Part shown: positions 63,713-64,000 of the stretch, one piece after another
Layout: every line of letters begins with the position of its first letter
Numbering within the stretch: the stretch's first letter is position 1
Assembly: GCA_009908505.1 (NCBI GenBank)
Contig: JAAAPD010000011.1
Coordinates: forward strand, 1-64,000
Direction: 5' to 3'
Length of the DNA: 64,000 bases
Source of the DNA: Alphaproteobacteria bacterium
GTDB taxonomy: Bacteria; Pseudomonadota; Alphaproteobacteria; Rhodobacterales; Rhodobacteraceae
Made by a program: the position numbers and the translations under genes
Notes under the pieces: model-generated
What the model was told of the DNA's origin: nothing
Databases searched by the model: none
Seen by the model: the letters and a program-made list of their open reading frames with translations, nothing else

Positions 63713-64000
63713 CCCTTTACGAACTGGACGGGCACGCGCCCGAGATCGACGCCACGGCCTGGGTCGCGCCCGGCTGTCACCTGATCGGGCAGGTGGCCCT
63801 GGGCCCGCGCGCCTCGGTCTGGTTCGGCACCACGATCCGCGGCGACAATGAACCGATCCTGGTGGGCGAGGGCAGCAATGTGCAGGAAAACTGCGTCTTT
63901 CACACCGATATGGGCTTTCCCCTGACCATCGGGGTGAACTGCACCATCGGGCACAAGGTCATGCTGCATGGCTGCACCATCGGGGACAATTCCCTGGTGG
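63709..64000 (+). CDS. Gamma-carbonic anhydrase family protein (3' end beyond window)
   Basis: Left-handed beta-helix protein, first 97 residues only. The hexapeptide pattern ([40 protein letters not shown]) and the histidines in VFHTDMG and GHKVMLHGC match gamma-carbonic anhydrase/YrdA-type zinc sites. It is coupled to gmk by a 4-base overlap. The window ends within the coding region. Confidence 0.9.
   Translation, partial: MTLYELDGHAPEIDATAWVAPGCHLIGQVALGPRASVWFGTTIRGDNEPILVGEGSNVQENCVFHTDMGFPLTIGVNCTIGHKVMLHGCTIGDNSLV

Noticed and set aside
1-64000. CRISPR arrays, prophage, insertion sequences, tRNA and rRNA genes
   Set aside because: No regularly spaced repeats, transposase or integrase motifs, or tRNA T-loop and acceptor patterns were found in the gaps.

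Overview
This 64 kb window is high-GC, gene-dense chromosomal DNA from an alphaproteobacterium, most likely an order Rhodobacterales member (Roseobacter/Paracoccaceae type). The evidence is the run dusB(nifR3)-ntrB-ntrC-ntrY-ntrX-trkA-trkH-hfq-hflX, an NtrC that lacks the sigma-54 GAFTGA loop as in Rhodobacter capsulatus, an olsBA ornithine-lipid pair, the small DUF3553/DUF6477/DUF6456 families, a trimethylamine-methyltransferase-like (MttB) protein, fused ispDF and a class II DAHP synthase. I see no phage, transposase, integrase, CRISPR array, rRNA or tRNA gene. Many start sites overlap upstream stops by 4 bases (ATGA), indicating tight operons.

Layout. 0-6 kb: DUF3553, ornithine-lipid genes (olsB, olsA), a ThiE-like protein, a SpoU-type RNA methyltransferase, heme A synthase and an M32 carboxypeptidase. 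6-11 kb: an enoyl-CoA hydratase, a PaaI thioesterase, a TDT/SLAC1 transporter behind a perfect FNR box, rplM-rpsI and an acyltransferase. 11-15 kb: a LysR regulator divergent from a polyamine-type ABC transporter without a binding protein. 15-24 kb, mostly minus strand: PagL-like lipid A deacylase, TetR, PPK2, alpha/beta hydrolase, MetA, an ATPase, a FadL-type porin, a DMT exporter, guaA and a beta-barrel protein. 24-32 kb: the MttB homologue, DUF6477 and DUF6456 around an AT-rich region with two perfect DnaA boxes, lipA, a cytochrome c' / dihaem cytochrome c operon divergent from a LysR gene, hpt and a RatA/COQ10-type protein.

32.4-33.9 kb holds three tandem small genes of unknown function. 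The first and third are clearly paralogous, and the third is cut by an amber codon followed by an in-frame basic tail. 34-36 kb is the overlapping ispDF-pgpA-cinA operon. 36-48 kb is the nitrogen-sensing and potassium-uptake block (dusB, two NtrB/NtrC-like pairs, TrkAH) ending in hfq-hflX. 48-52 kb has a penicillin-acylase-family amidase, a 3-hydroxyisobutyrate-dehydrogenase-type enzyme and a beta-barrel protein. 52.5-60 kb is a branched-chain amino acid type ABC operon (livJ-G-F-H-M order), interrupted between livG and livF by two translationally coupled unknown genes, followed by a GlxA-type regulator. 60-64 kb: aroG (class II), a PAS protein, yicC, gmk and a truncated gamma-carbonic-anhydrase gene.

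The most distinctive signals are the three-gene paralogous cassette with its amber codon, the two genes embedded in the liv operon, the paired DnaA boxes at 26.65-26.73 kb, four GANTC sites within 52 bp at 30.3 kb, an inverted ~60 bp intergenic repeat (6.2 and 14.9 kb), and the absence of GAFTGA in both NtrC and NtrX.
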